This document shows positions 1 through 7,598 of a DNA stretch of 14,937 nt, one piece after another. Location of the stretch: NCBI GenBank assembly GCA_963506915.1, contig CAUORE010000039.1, positions 1 through 14,937 on the forward strand, read 5' to 3'. The notes under the pieces are model-generated. The model was not told the DNA's origin. It made no database searches and saw nothing but the letters and a program-made list of their open reading frames with translations. Each line of letters starts with the position of its first letter. Within the stretch, counting starts at the first letter, position 1. Both the position numbers and the translations under genes were made by a program. This DNA is from JABCPE02 sp963506915. GTDB lineage: Bacteria; Bacteroidota; Bacteroidia; Flavobacteriales; Weeksellaceae.

Positions 1-45
1 CTGAATCATACCACGCCAACGCAGTTCTTCTACAAAGTTTTTCAT
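1..45 (-). CDS. tyrS: Tyrosyl-tRNA synthetase, N-terminal fragment (cut by window edge)
   Basis: Only the first 15 codons are visible, reading MKNFVEELRWRGMIQ from the ATG at 45-43. The pattern 'FVEELRWRGM' is the N-terminal signature I recognise from bacterial tyrosyl-tRNA synthetases, which charge tRNA-Tyr with tyrosine in the cytoplasm. The catalytic HIGH/KMSKS region lies outside the window. No perfect TAnnTTTG promoter lies between the upstream hairpin (117-136) and this ATG, so expression may depend on read-through from the leader promoter at 192-199. The identification rests on a very short piece and on the fit of the start codon, so it is probable rather than certain. Confidence 0.72.
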   Translation of the reverse strand, partial: MKNFVEELRWRGMIQ

Positions 46-102
46 TTTTAATAAAATTTAAAAATTAGTAATAAATATTCGGAAATTAGTTTTTTCAGCT
101 TT

Positions 103-136
103 AAAAATAAAAATTCACTCGGATGAAAATCCGAGT
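103..136 (-). terminator. Intrinsic terminator or attenuator upstream of tyrS
   Basis: On the minus strand ACTCGGAT (136-129), a 4-nt loop (128-125) and ATCCGAGT (124-117) form a perfect 8-bp stem. It is followed by GAATTTTTATTTTT (116-103), a typical intrinsic-terminator tail. The first base of the stem is the first base of the stop codon of the 11-codon leader ORF. The next gene downstream is tyrS, whose ATG is about 70 nt beyond the stem. It could therefore be an attenuator of tyrS or simply the end of a very short transcript. Confidence 0.72.
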
Positions 137-171
137 TACTCATGTTCTTCTATGATGTGTTTTAAACTCAT
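136..171 (-). CDS. Putative 11-residue leader peptide
   Basis: ATG at 171-169 opens an ORF reading MSLKHIIEEHE and closing with TAA at 138-136. A perfect TAnnTTTG promoter element lies about 20 nt upstream (199-192), an in-frame TAA (177-175) precedes the start, and a terminator hairpin begins at the stop codon. This promoter, short ORF and terminator arrangement in front of an aminoacyl-tRNA synthetase gene is what a translation-coupled leader looks like. There are no Tyr codons; His (2) and Ile (2) are the notable ones, so classical stalling on tyrosine is not supported. Translation of the ORF is inferred; the alternative is a small non-coding RNA or a free micropeptide. Confidence 0.4.
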   Translation of the reverse strand: MSLKHIIEEHE

Positions 172-191
172 TTTTTAATCTGAAAACAGCA

Positions 192-199
192 CAAAGGTA
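192..199 (-). promoter_or_regulatory. Bacteroidota -7 element, leader/tyrS promoter
   Basis: The minus strand reads TACCTTTG, an exact match to the Bacteroidota housekeeping -7 consensus TAnnTTTG. Transcription would start a few nt downstream, around 188-184, giving a short 5' leader of roughly 15 nt before the 11-codon ORF. No convincing -33 TTG/TTTG is seen at the expected distance. Confidence 0.6.
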
Positions 200-274
200 A
201 AGAAAATATTTATTTTATTAGAAATATTGTTCAAAAGTTTTTCGGAATCAAGGCAAAATAATGAATATAAATCT

Positions 275-282
275 TATTTTTG
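275..282 (+). promoter_or_regulatory. Bacteroidota -7 element, luxS promoter
   Basis: TATTTTTG matches TAnnTTTG exactly. A transcript starting about 5-7 nt downstream would have a 5' UTR of only about 12 nt before the luxS ATG at 301. It also argues against the in-frame TTG at 280 as the start, because that codon lies inside the promoter element. Confidence 0.55.
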
Positions 283-300
283 TTGTCTAAAATCAATTTT

Positions 301-777
301 ATGGAAAGAATAGCAAGTTTTACCGTAGATCATCTGAAAATGCAGAGAGGAATTTTCGTTTCTCGTAAAGATCATGTCGGAAATGAAGTGCTTACTTCGT
401 TTGATATCAGAATGAAAAGACCATACAAAGAGCCTGTTTTGGGGATTGCAGAGATACACACGATGGAGCATCTGGCGGCTACATGGCTCAGAAACAGCGA
501 CTGGAAAGATAAAGTTATCTACTGGGGGCCAATGGGTTGTATGACAGGAAATTACCTTATTTTGGCGGGAGACTACGAATCAAAGGATATTGTAGAGCTG
601 ATGACAAGAATGTTTAAATTCATCAGTGAGTTTGAGGGCGATATCCCTGGCGCGTCTGAGGTGGAGTGCGGAAATGTCTACTGCAACAACCTTCTGATGG
701 CAAGATACGAAGCAAAAAAATACTTGGAAGAGGTGCTTCTTAACCTAAAAGATGAAAATCTAAACTATCCGCAGTAA
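301..777 (+). CDS. luxS: S-ribosylhomocysteine lyase LuxS
   Basis: LuxS cleaves S-ribosylhomocysteine to homocysteine and 4,5-dihydroxy-2,3-pentanedione, the precursor of autoinducer-2, as part of the activated methyl cycle in the cytoplasm. From the ATG at 301 the protein has 158 residues, the usual family size. The metal-binding HTMEH motif is at residues 53-57, the catalytic cysteine lies in GPMGC (Cys80), and the third metal ligand lies in VECGN (Cys123). The conserved FDIR arginine is Arg37. A TTG at 280 would add seven residues, but it overlaps the promoter element and the family does not carry that extension, so I chose ATG 301. The gene is a single unit, divergent from tyrS and closed by the terminator at 807-847. 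No pfs or methionine gene is next to it, so any wider role in signalling cannot be read from the context. Confidence 0.95.
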   Translation: MERIASFTVDHLKMQRGIFVSRKDHVGNEVLTSFDIRMKRPYKEPVLGIAEIHTMEHLAATWLRNSDWKDKVIYWGPMGCMTGNYLILAGDYESKDIVELMTRMFKFISEFEGDIPGASEVECGNVYCNNLLMARYEAKKYLEEVLLNLKDENLNYPQ

Positions 778-806
778 TATGTTGTTTGTGAGGTAGTTGT
801 AATTTA

Positions 807-847
807 AAAATGGTATTTTCTTTTATGAAAATACCATTTTGTTTTTT
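807..847. terminator. Terminator between convergent luxS and the WG-repeat gene
   Basis: AAAATGGTATTTTC (807-820) and GAAAATACCATTTT (827-840) form a perfect 14-bp stem with a 6-nt loop, followed on the plus strand by G and six Ts (842-847). It ends luxS. Read on the minus strand the same stem ends in TTTT followed by TAAATT, so it can also terminate the convergent gene, whose stop codon (848-846) overlaps the T-run. Confidence 0.85.
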
Positions 848-1802
848 AAGGAGAAATAAGCTGTAAATCTATACTTTTCCAATATTTTTTTGGCAGGAGT
901 ATGGTTTTAGAACGAACATCAGTGTAGAAAAAGAGATACATATTATCATGATTGTTCCTCAGTGTTACGCTGTTTTCATAGCGGGAATTGTAAATGCTAA
1001 AACCTGTTCTTTTGAATTGAAAAAACGGAATAGATTCTTCTTTGGAATAATGAATGTTGTATATGGCATAGTCGCCATTTCTTTTTGGAAAAATAAAAGG
1101 ATAGTTTGCTGCAGAAGCGGCAACGCCTACAATTGACTCCTTTGGGTCTGTAATGCTGATGTTTAGCTTTTCTAAATATTCTTTCAGGTTATCAAATTCT
1201 TTGAAAATAGTATTTGTAGAGGCGATTTTATTCAGATTGTCATCTAGAAAAAGAGTAGAATTTTTCTCACTGATGATATAGACTCTGTTCCCTTGTTCCG
1301 TTGGATAGCTTTGGATTTCCTTTGGAGCGAGGATTTCTTTCTTTATTTCAAAATCTTTTTTAGAAATGAAATCAATAGTATTCCTGCTCGTAAAACCAGT
1401 TAGATAATCTCCTTCATCTCTGACTTTGGTGTATTTTTTTGGAAGTTTTATTCTACTGTCCAAATCTAGATTATTCAGAAGAAAGCCATTTCCGCTGGAA
1501 CGAGCATACATATAATCTTTTTTATCAATGCTAATGAGATAAGTATCAATGAGATAGTCTATTTTTTCCATTTTCCCAGTCTGTTTATTTGTGATTATAG
1601 CGCCTTTGTTTCCATTTAGAACGATGAAAGGCGACTCATTATCAATCAGATAAGATACCCATTGGTAGGATGGCGGCAGGGTTTCGTTTCCATCTTTATC
1701 TACGATGCCGTACTGGTTATTCCACCCAAATTCATAGTAATTTTGCTGTGCATTTGCGGTCAATGCAAATAGCGAAAGAATAAGAAATAAAAAAGTTTTC
1801 AT
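846..1802 (-). CDS. Secreted protein with a WG-repeat-like segment, function unknown
   Basis: This 318-residue protein starts with a clear Sec signal peptide: MKT, a hydrophobic core at residues 4-15, then ALTANA before QQ, which suggests cleavage after residue 18 and export to the periplasm. There is no lipobox cysteine. Just after the signal, NQYGIVDKDGNETLPPSYQW (about residues 29-48) resembles one WG beta-repeat (pattern W/YG-ID-DG--I-P-Y), a unit common in Bacteroidota exported proteins of unknown function. The rest is rich in beta-type sequence with Tyr, Asn and Lys, and I recognise no catalytic motif. The start is supported by the signal peptide and by a -7 element 22 nt upstream. The gene stands alone, divergent from hisS and convergent with luxS. 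A structural or binding role is possible, but nothing in the sequence names a partner. Confidence 0.82.
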   Translation of the reverse strand: MKTFLFLILSLFALTANAQQNYYEFGWNNQYGIVDKDGNETLPPSYQWVSYLIDNESPFIVLNGNKGAIITNKQTGKMEKIDYLIDTYLISIDKKDYMYARSSGNGFLLNNLDLDSRIKLPKKYTKVRDEGDYLTGFTSRNTIDFISKKDFEIKKEILAPKEIQSYPTEQGNRVYIISEKNSTLFLDDNLNKIASTNTIFKEFDNLKEYLEKLNISITDPKESIVGVAASAANYPFIFPKRNGDYAIYNIHYSKEESIPFFQFKRTGFSIYNSRYENSVTLRNNHDNMYLFFYTDVRSKTILLPKKYWKSIDLQLISP

Positions 1803-1824
1803 AATGAAGAGAATTTTATAAAGG

Positions 1825-1832
1825 CAAATTTA
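1825..1832 (-). promoter_or_regulatory. Bacteroidota -7 element, WG-repeat gene promoter
   Basis: The minus strand reads TAAATTTG, an exact TAnnTTTG match ending 22 nt before the ATG at 1802. It lies 34 nt from the oppositely directed hisS element, so the two promoters share a compact 97-bp intergenic region. Confidence 0.55.
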
Positions 1833-1866
1833 TTAAATAAATCCGATTTATAAGGTTTATTTTTTT

Positions 1867-1874
1867 TACTTTTG
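1867..1874 (+). promoter_or_regulatory. Bacteroidota -7 element, hisS promoter
   Basis: TACTTTTG matches TAnnTTTG exactly, 25 nt before the hisS ATG. It probably drives both hisS and the E1 gene behind it, because the 47-nt gap between them holds no such element. Confidence 0.6.
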
Positions 1875-1899
1875 TCTTTTTATTAAAAGAGCAAATATT

Positions 1900-3252
1900 A
1901 TGTCATCAGCGCCAAGTTTAGCAAAAGGAACTCGGGATTTTACGGCACAGGAAATTTACAATAGAAGATACATCATCGGTGTTTTGCAGCAGAATTTTGA
2001 ACTGTTTGGTTTTCAGCCTTTGGAGACACCGAGTTTTGAGAATCTTTCTACACTTACTGGGAAATACGGAGAAGAGGGAGATAGACTGATTTTCAAGATA
2101 CTTAATTCGGGAAATTTTACTTCTGATGTGGATGAGGAAACTTGGCAGAATAAGGATTTCAAAAAACTAACTCCACAGATTTCTGACAAGGCGCTTCGAT
2201 ATGACCTGACCGTGCCATTTGCGAGATTTGTAGCGATGAACCACGGAAAACTTTCATTCCCATTTAAGAGGTATCAGATTCAGCCCGTTTGGAGAGCAGA
2301 CCGCCCGCAAAAAGGGAGATTTAGAGAGTTTTACCAATGTGATGCGGATGTGGTAGGTTCGGAAAGTTTGTGGCAGGAAGTGGAGCTGGTGCAGTTGTAT
2401 CTGAAGAGTTTTGCAGAGCTGGGAATTCCTGTGAAAATCTGCATCAATAACCGAAAAATCCTCTCTGGTCTGGCGGAATATGCAGATATATCGGAGCAGT
2501 TGATAGACTTTACGGTTGCTTTGGATAAACTGGATAAAATCGGGAAAGATGGCGTAGTTAAGGAAATGCTGGAAAAGGGAATTTCACAAGAAGCTGTAGA
2601 AAAGCTGAATTTCCTATTTGAAGCGCTTTCCACGAAGGATACACTTGCCCTGCTGAAAGAAAAATTTAAAGGAATAGAAGTTGGCGAAAAGGGAATAGAA
2701 GAGCTGGAGTTTGTATTAAATAAAGCGCTGGAACTGGGTGTAAATGAGGAAGTTTTGGTTTTTGATATTACCCTTGCCCGCGGTTTGGACTACTACACAG
2801 GAGCGATTTTTGAAGTAAAGGCTCAGGGCGTTCAGATGGGGTCTATCGGCGGCGGTGGAAGGTATGACAATCTTACGGAGGTTTTCGGTGTGAAGGGGAT
2901 TTCGGGGATTGGGATTTCATTCGGATTGGATAGAATTTACCTTGTTATGGAGGAATTGGGGCTTTTCGCAGAGAATAAAACGCCTAAAATAGAATACCTT
3001 TTTGCGAATTATGGCGATGAGGAGGCAACCGAGGCGATGAAAGTAATCCAAAAACTAAGAGCCAAAGGAGTTTCCGCGGAGCTGTACCCAGAAAACGCCA
3101 AACTGAAAAAACAATTTACCTACGCCGAGAAGAAAGGAATTCCAGAGATTGTTTTTTACGGAGGTGATGAGATTAAAAACCAGCAGGTTACCGTGAAAAA
3201 CTTGGACAGCGGAGAGCAGAAAACAATAGGTTTGGAGGAGTTTTTGAGATAA
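1900..3252 (+). CDS. hisS: Histidyl-tRNA synthetase
   Basis: HisRS is a class II aminoacyl-tRNA synthetase that charges tRNA-His in the cytoplasm. The 450-residue protein has the usual layout: an N-terminal AKGTRDF segment (residues 8-14), the LRYDLTVPFAR block (about 99-109), the motif 2 region RADRPQKGRFREFYQCDAD (132-150), the histidine-specific LARGLDYYTG motif (292-301), a GGGGRYD loop (317-323) and motif 3 ending in FGLDR (341-345). A C-terminal anticodon-binding domain covers about residues 360-450. The ATG at 1900 places AKGTRDF at the expected distance from the N-terminus. It is followed after 47 nt by a 2-oxoacid dehydrogenase E1 gene on the same strand without a recognisable promoter between them, so co-transcription is likely although the functions are unrelated. 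Nothing about the protein is unusual. Confidence 0.97.
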   Translation: MSSAPSLAKGTRDFTAQEIYNRRYIIGVLQQNFELFGFQPLETPSFENLSTLTGKYGEEGDRLIFKILNSGNFTSDVDEETWQNKDFKKLTPQISDKALRYDLTVPFARFVAMNHGKLSFPFKRYQIQPVWRADRPQKGRFREFYQCDADVVGSESLWQEVELVQLYLKSFAELGIPVKICINNRKILSGLAEYADISEQLIDFTVALDKLDKIGKDGVVKEMLEKGISQEAVEKLNFLFEALSTKDTLALLKEKFKGIEVGEKGIEELEFVLNKALELGVNEEVLVFDITLARGLDYYTGAIFEVKAQGVQMGSIGGGGRYDNLTEVFGVKGISGIGISFGLDRIYLVMEELGLFAENKTPKIEYLFANYGDEEATEAMKVIQKLRAKGVSAELYPENAKLKKQFTYAEKKGIPEIVFYGGDEIKNQQVTVKNLDSGEQKTIGLEEFLR

Positions 3253-3299
3253 AGAATAAAGTTTAACAAAGATAAAGACAAATAACAAAATAAATAATT

Positions 3300-5726
3300 A
3301 TGTCTAATTACATAGAAACAGAACAGGTTTCATTTCAGGATTTTAGAAAGCAAGTTTTAGATGATTATCGTTTGGGAAGAATTTCCCGTGAGGCAAGTTA
3401 TTTAACAAGAAAAGAGGTTCTTACAGGAAAGGCAAAATTTGGGATTGTAGGAGATGGGAAGGAACTTCCGCAGTTAGCAATGGCAAAGGTTTTCCGCGAG
3501 GGAGACTGGCGATCAGGATATTACCGCGACCAGACTTTTGCGATGGCAGTGGGAGTTTTGAGTGTGGATGCATTTTTTGCTCAGCTCTATGCAGATACTG
3601 ATGTGGAGCGCGAACCCGCTTCAGCAGGGAGACAGATGCCGTGCCATTTTGCGACTCGTTCTTTGAATGAAGACGGAAGCTGGAAGGATTTGACACAGAT
3701 TAAAAATATTTCATCCGATATATCGCCTACAGCAGGGCAGATGCCGAGACTTCTCGGACTGGCTCTGGCGTCTAATGTTTATAAAGAAGTAAAATTCCAA
3801 GGCTCTGAAAAATTCTCCCACAATGGGCAGGAAGTGGCTTTTGGGACAATCGGAGATGCATCTACGGCGGAAGGGCATTTTTGGGAAACTATCAATGCAG
3901 CGTGTGCTTTGCAGGTGCCGATGATTATGTCTATTTGGGATGATGGCTACGGAATTTCTGTTCCTACGCACAACCAAAGAGCAAAGGAAGATTTAGCTGA
4001 AATTTTGGCTGGTTTCCAAAGAAAAGAAGGCGACAAGCAAGGGTGCGAGGTTATCCAAGTAAGAGCGTGGGATTATCCAATGCTTTTGGAAGCTTATGCC
4101 CGTGCAGAGCAGCTGGCAAGAGAGGAAAGCGTGCCTGTGATTTTGCACATTATAGAGGTTACGCAGCCGCAGGGACACTCTACATCTGGTTCTCATGAGA
4201 GATATAAGGATGAGGAGAGGATGAACTTTGAGACAGAGTTTGATTGTCTTAATAAATTTAGAGAATGGATTTTAAATTATTCTATCCAAATAGATGGTGA
4301 AGAGCAGACGCTTTCTTCTGTGGAAGAGCTAGATGAGATAGAAAAAGAAGCGAAAGCCTTTGTGAGAGAGCAGCAGAAGAAGGCTTGGGCGGAATATAGA
4401 GAATCAATAGACCATATCCAAAACCAAGTTTTACCATTGGTAAAACAGTTTGAAAATCAGTCAGAAGTTGCTGCATTGTTGGAGAAGTTTTCAGCATTGG
4501 TTACAGTAGGCAAAAAGGATATTTTTGCATTGGTAAGAAAAGTGCTTTGGGCTACGAGAAAGCAAAATACCAGCGATAGACAAAATCTGGTGCAGGTTTA
4601 TGAAAGAATTTCAGAGAAAGAGGCTGATAATTATTCATCACATCTATACAGCGAATCAGAGTGGAAAGCTGTAAATATTCCAGAAATAAAACCAGTTTTC
4701 AGCGAAGATTCTCAGATTTTGGATGGAAGAGTAGTTATCCGTAATAATTTTGATAAGATTTTTGAGAAATATCCAGAAACATTAATCTTTGGTGAAGATA
4801 CAGGAAGCATCGGTGATGTGAACCAAGGACTAGAAGGAATGCAGGAAAAATATGGCGAAATCAGAATTGCAGATACAGGAATCCGTGAAGCGACTATTTT
4901 AGGGCAGGGGGTTGGTCTGGCAATGAGAGGTTTAAGACCGATTGCAGAAATTCAGTATTTGGATTATGTTTTATATTGTCTGCAAGGAATGAGCGATGAT
5001 TTGGCAACTTTACAATACAGAACCAAAGGCGGTCAAAAAGCTCCTGTTATCGTGAGAACCCGCGGACACCGTTTGGAAGGCGTATGGCACTCAGGGTCGC
5101 CTATGGCGGGGATTCTGAACTTGGTAAGAGGAATGATGGTTTTAGTACCGAGAAACCTTACCCAAGCAGCTGGATTCTATAATACGATGCTGAAATCTGA
5201 TGACACGGCGCTTATCATAGAACCGCTGAACGGATACCGATTGAAAGAAAAACAACCAGACAACATCGGTGAATTTACCGTGCCTGTCGGAAAGGTGGAA
5301 ATTACCAGAGCAGGGAAGGACATCACGCTGGTTACCTATGGTTCTACTTGGAAAATCGTAACAGAAGCTGTGGAGGAATTAGCAAAACTGGGTATAGATG
5401 CTGAGGTGATAGATGTTCAGTCGCTATTGCCGTTTGACTTGTCAGAGGAAATCAGCGAAAGTGTGAAGAAAACCAATCGCCTTGCTGTAATAGATGAAGA
5501 TGTAGAGGGTGGAGCTTCTGCGTATATCATGCAGCAGATTTTGGAGAAACAGGGGGCGTTTAGATACTTAGACAGCAAGCCGCTGACCATAGCTGCTAAA
5601 AACCACCGGCCAGCTTACGCATCGGATGGGGACTATTTCTCTAAGCCGTCTGTGGAAGACATCGTAGAAAAAGTCTATGACCTTTTCCATGAAAGCAACC
5701 CAGCGAAATTCCCTAAAATATTATAA
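3300..5726 (+). CDS. Fused 2-oxoacid dehydrogenase E1 alpha/beta subunit (branched-chain type)
   Basis: The 808-residue protein joins both halves of a thiamine diphosphate-dependent E1. Residues of about 1-330 are E1-alpha: YYRDQ at 74-78 and a ThDP/Mg segment running from GDAST (185-189) to DDGYGIS (214-220). Residues of about 470-800 are E1-beta: FGEDTG (about 497-502), GIREATILGQGVGLAM, and the conserved active-site histidine in HSGSP (His597). E1 decarboxylates a 2-oxoacid and passes the acyl group to a lipoyl E2. This fused form is common in Flavobacteriia and usually annotated as branched-chain 2-oxoacid dehydrogenase E1; substrate choice cannot be settled from the sequence. The ThDP motif reads GDA and DD where the classical motif has GDG and NN. 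No E2 or E3 gene adjoins it, since the nearby SucB sits with its own E1, so partners are encoded elsewhere or shared. A strong terminator follows at 5742-5771. Confidence 0.92.
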   Translation: MSNYIETEQVSFQDFRKQVLDDYRLGRISREASYLTRKEVLTGKAKFGIVGDGKELPQLAMAKVFREGDWRSGYYRDQTFAMAVGVLSVDAFFAQLYADTDVEREPASAGRQMPCHFATRSLNEDGSWKDLTQIKNISSDISPTAGQMPRLLGLALASNVYKEVKFQGSEKFSHNGQEVAFGTIGDASTAEGHFWETINAACALQVPMIMSIWDDGYGISVPTHNQRAKEDLAEILAGFQRKEGDKQGCEVIQVRAWDYPMLLEAYARAEQLAREESVPVILHIIEVTQPQGHSTSGSHERYKDEERMNFETEFDCLNKFREWILNYSIQIDGEEQTLSSVEELDEIEKEAKAFVREQQKKAWAEYRESIDHIQNQVLPLVKQFENQSEVAALLEKFSALVTVGKKDIFALVRKVLWATRKQNTSDRQNLVQVYERISEKEADNYSSHLYSESEWKAVNIPEIKPVFSEDSQILDGRVVIRNNFDKIFEKYPETLIFGEDTGSIGDVNQGLEGMQEKYGEIRIADTGIREATILGQGVGLAMRGLRPIAEIQYLDYVLYCLQGMSDDLATLQYRTKGGQKAPVIVRTRGHRLEGVWHSGSPMAGILNLVRGMMVLVPRNLTQAAGFYNTMLKSDDTALIIEPLNGYRLKEKQPDNIGEFTVPVGKVEITRAGKDITLVTYGSTWKIVTEAVEELAKLGIDAEVIDVQSLLPFDLSEEISESVKKTNRLAVIDEDVEGGASAYIMQQILEKQGAFRYLDSKPLTIAAKNHRPAYASDGDYFSKPSVEDIVEKVYDLFHESNPAKFPKIL

Positions 5727-5741
5727 ATTTGAAGCAAAATG

Positions 5742-5771
5742 AAAACCTCCCTTAAAAAGGGAGGTTTTTTT
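5742..5771. terminator. Strong terminator after the E1 gene, probably bidirectional
   Basis: AAAACCTCCCTT (5742-5753), a 3-nt loop and AAGGGAGGTTTT (5757-5768) form a perfect 12-bp stem followed by more Ts and an AT-rich tail on the plus strand. It ends the hisS-E1 unit. Read on the minus strand the stem ends in TTTT followed by CATTTTG, so it can also stop the convergent operon that ends at 5796. Confidence 0.9.
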
Positions 5772-5795
5772 ATTTTTATTTTGTGAGATTATGAT

Positions 5796-6215
5796 TTACC
5801 ACCAATCCGAGTTTGATATGATTGTTTCTACTGCCCATTCTGGCTTTTTCTTCCATCCCTCTGGCGGGGCTTCTTTTATGCTGTCTGGGACTGGATATTC
5901 TAGTAATATCTCTTCTAAATTGATATCATCATATACATATCTTACTAAAAATCTCTTTTCAAGCAGTCTATTTTTTTTAATTCCTCCAGCTGTATCCTTG
6001 CTATAATATAACTTACCCCCAACTTTATATTTATAATGAATAGTTGCTCCTCCTTTATGTGGACTATGTTGGTATATATATCCTATTGTATATCTTCCTT
6101 TTTCTCTTAATCTAGGTCCATATATAAATATATCTCTCATGAAAGAACCTACAACTAATAACCCAAATCCGATTAGGATGTATTTACTTATTTTATTTAT
6201 TTTGTTCTTATCCAT
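5796..6215 (-). CDS. Small membrane protein, unknown function (DUF3592-like pattern)
   Basis: The 139-residue protein has a charged N-terminus, one hydrophobic segment (about residues 12-30) and then a soluble part. The stretch GYIYQHSPHKGGATIHYKY, with VGGKLYYSK and RFLVRYVYDD behind it, resembles the beta-rich arrangement of DUF3592-type small membrane proteins, and PVPDSIKEAPPEGW near the end looks like a conserved tail. This is a weak family guess by eye, not a match. It starts 23 nt after the MATE gene, so it is probably the last gene of the regulator-MATE operon. A near-match to a -7 element with one extra base in the spacer, TAGAGTTTG at the end of the MATE gene, could give it some expression of its own. 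The DNA looks even richer in A/T than its neighbours. Confidence 0.75.
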   Translation of the reverse strand: MDKNKINKISKYILIGFGLLVVGSFMRDIFIYGPRLREKGRYTIGYIYQHSPHKGGATIHYKYKVGGKLYYSKDTAGGIKKNRLLEKRFLVRYVYDDINLEEILLEYPVPDSIKEAPPEGWKKKPEWAVETIISNSDWW

Positions 6216-6238
6216 TTATTTAGGATTTAAACCAAACT

Positions 6239-7594
6239 CTATTTTTTATTTTGAGAACTGATTTTTAAAAATCGGACAGCAAGCAGTGTAGCAGAAATGG
6301 TAAGACCTATCCCAAAGGCTACCCACATACCATAAGCGCCCATTTCCATGGTTATACAGAGGAAAAATCCTAATGGAAGCGTTACCACCCAGTAGGCGAT
6401 AAATGTGATGACGCTCGGTATTTTCACATCTTGTAATCCACGCAGACACGCCAAAGAAACCAGCTGTAAACCATCCGAAAGCTGAAAAAGCGAAGCGAGA
6501 ACCAGCAGCTGCGAAGCCAGAGCAATCACGGCTGTTTCATCTTCTTTTGTAAAGAATGTAGGCAGGACATTTTTACCAATGGTAAAAGTCAGACAGCTTA
6601 TAAGCATGAATAGGAAAACTATTTTCATGTTGTTAATGCCGATTTCTCTCACGCCTACGAAATCTTTTTCTCCTCGTTTTTTCCCAATCATAATCGTAGA
6701 AGCCACACCAAAACCAGCACAAAGATTAAAGGTAAAGGAAGCCATACTTATGGTAACTTGGTGGGCAGCAATGTCCGTAGTACTTACCATACCGCAGATA
6801 AAGGCCGCCAAAGCAAAGGCCGTCACCTCGAAAAACAACTGCATAGCTGTAGGAAGACCTAATTTCAGCAGAGTTTGGAACATTTCCTTTTTGAAAAGAG
6901 AAACCTTGAAACTCAGCTCGTTAATGTATCTTCTTGTGATGGAATTTCTTTTCATTACGATGTATAAGAAAATAACAGAGAAAATCCTTGCAATCAGCGT
7001 TGCATAGGCAGCTCCAGCCACGCCCATCGGTTCCAGACCGAAAAGTCCTTTCATGAAAACATAATTCAGAATTACATTGATGAGGTTTGCAGCAACAGTA
7101 GCTATCGTTACGCCGATGGTGTAGGACAGCCCTTCGGAAACCTCTCTCAGGGTCTGAAATTTCATTATCGGAATCACACTCAACGAAATGATAGAAAGGT
7201 ATAAAATAGCATCAGGAATGATTTCCTCTGGTTGTTTGGCGTAGTGTAATAGTGGTGCTATGGCTAATAGAATGAAAGTCAAAATCGTTCCGATGAGCGT
7301 GTTTATCACTGCTCCGTGGCGAAAAACACTATTGATTCTGTCATGGTCTTTTTGTGCCTGAGCCTCAGAGACTAATGGTGGAATGGCAAATGAAACTCCA
7401 ACACCAAAAATAAAAACTGAGATAAAAACTGAGTTTGCTAATGCCGTGGAAGCCAGTGAGTTGGCGCCCAGCATATTTCCCACCATCATATTATCAAACA
7501 AATTCACGGAAACCTGCCCCAGCTGTGTAAGCATCACAGGGAGAGCAAGTTTAAAACATTCTCGGGTATATTTAAAATTAAGCGATAAAAGCAT
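6239..7594 (-). CDS. MATE-family multidrug/metabolite efflux transporter
   Basis: This 451-residue inner-membrane protein has the length and the roughly twelve hydrophobic segments of MATE (multidrug and toxic compound extrusion) transporters, which export cationic drugs or metabolites in exchange for Na+ or H+. The N-terminus carries the family pattern LALPVMLTQLGQVSVNLFDN (about residues 17-36), followed by MVGNMLGANSLASTALANS. The second half starts around KLGLPTAMQLFFEVTAFALA, which repeats the same motif as expected for the two-fold pseudo-symmetry. It begins 4 nt after the stop codon of the response regulator gene, so the two are almost certainly co-transcribed and perhaps translationally coupled. 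The substrate cannot be predicted. The overlapping frame at 6246-6449 is only a shadow of this gene. Confidence 0.93.
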   Translation of the reverse strand: MLLSLNFKYTRECFKLALPVMLTQLGQVSVNLFDNMMVGNMLGANSLASTALANSVFISVFIFGVGVSFAIPPLVSEAQAQKDHDRINSVFRHGAVINTLIGTILTFILLAIAPLLHYAKQPEEIIPDAILYLSIISLSVIPIMKFQTLREVSEGLSYTIGVTIATVAANLINVILNYVFMKGLFGLEPMGVAGAAYATLIARIFSVIFLYIVMKRNSITRRYINELSFKVSLFKKEMFQTLLKLGLPTAMQLFFEVTAFALAAFICGMVSTTDIAAHQVTISMASFTFNLCAGFGVASTIMIGKKRGEKDFVGVREIGINNMKIVFLFMLISCLTFTIGKNVLPTFFTKEDETAVIALASQLLVLASLFQLSDGLQLVSLACLRGLQDVKIPSVITFIAYWVVTLPLGFFLCITMEMGAYGMWVAFGIGLTISATLLAVRFLKISSQNKK

Positions 7595-7598
7595 AAAA

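Noticed and set aside
46..274. T-box riboswitch upstream of tyrS
   Set aside because: No T-box sequence or specifier stem is visible, the leader is too short, and the element is not expected in this phylum.
280..303. TTG at 280 as the luxS start
   Set aside because: It lies within the TAnnTTTG element, adds seven residues absent from the family, and ATG 301 gives the normal LuxS length.
5791..6006. 71-codon plus-strand frame opposite the small membrane protein gene
   Set aside because: It is antisense to the 139-residue protein, which has a coherent membrane segment and operon context; the plus frame has Ser/Phe-rich shadow composition.
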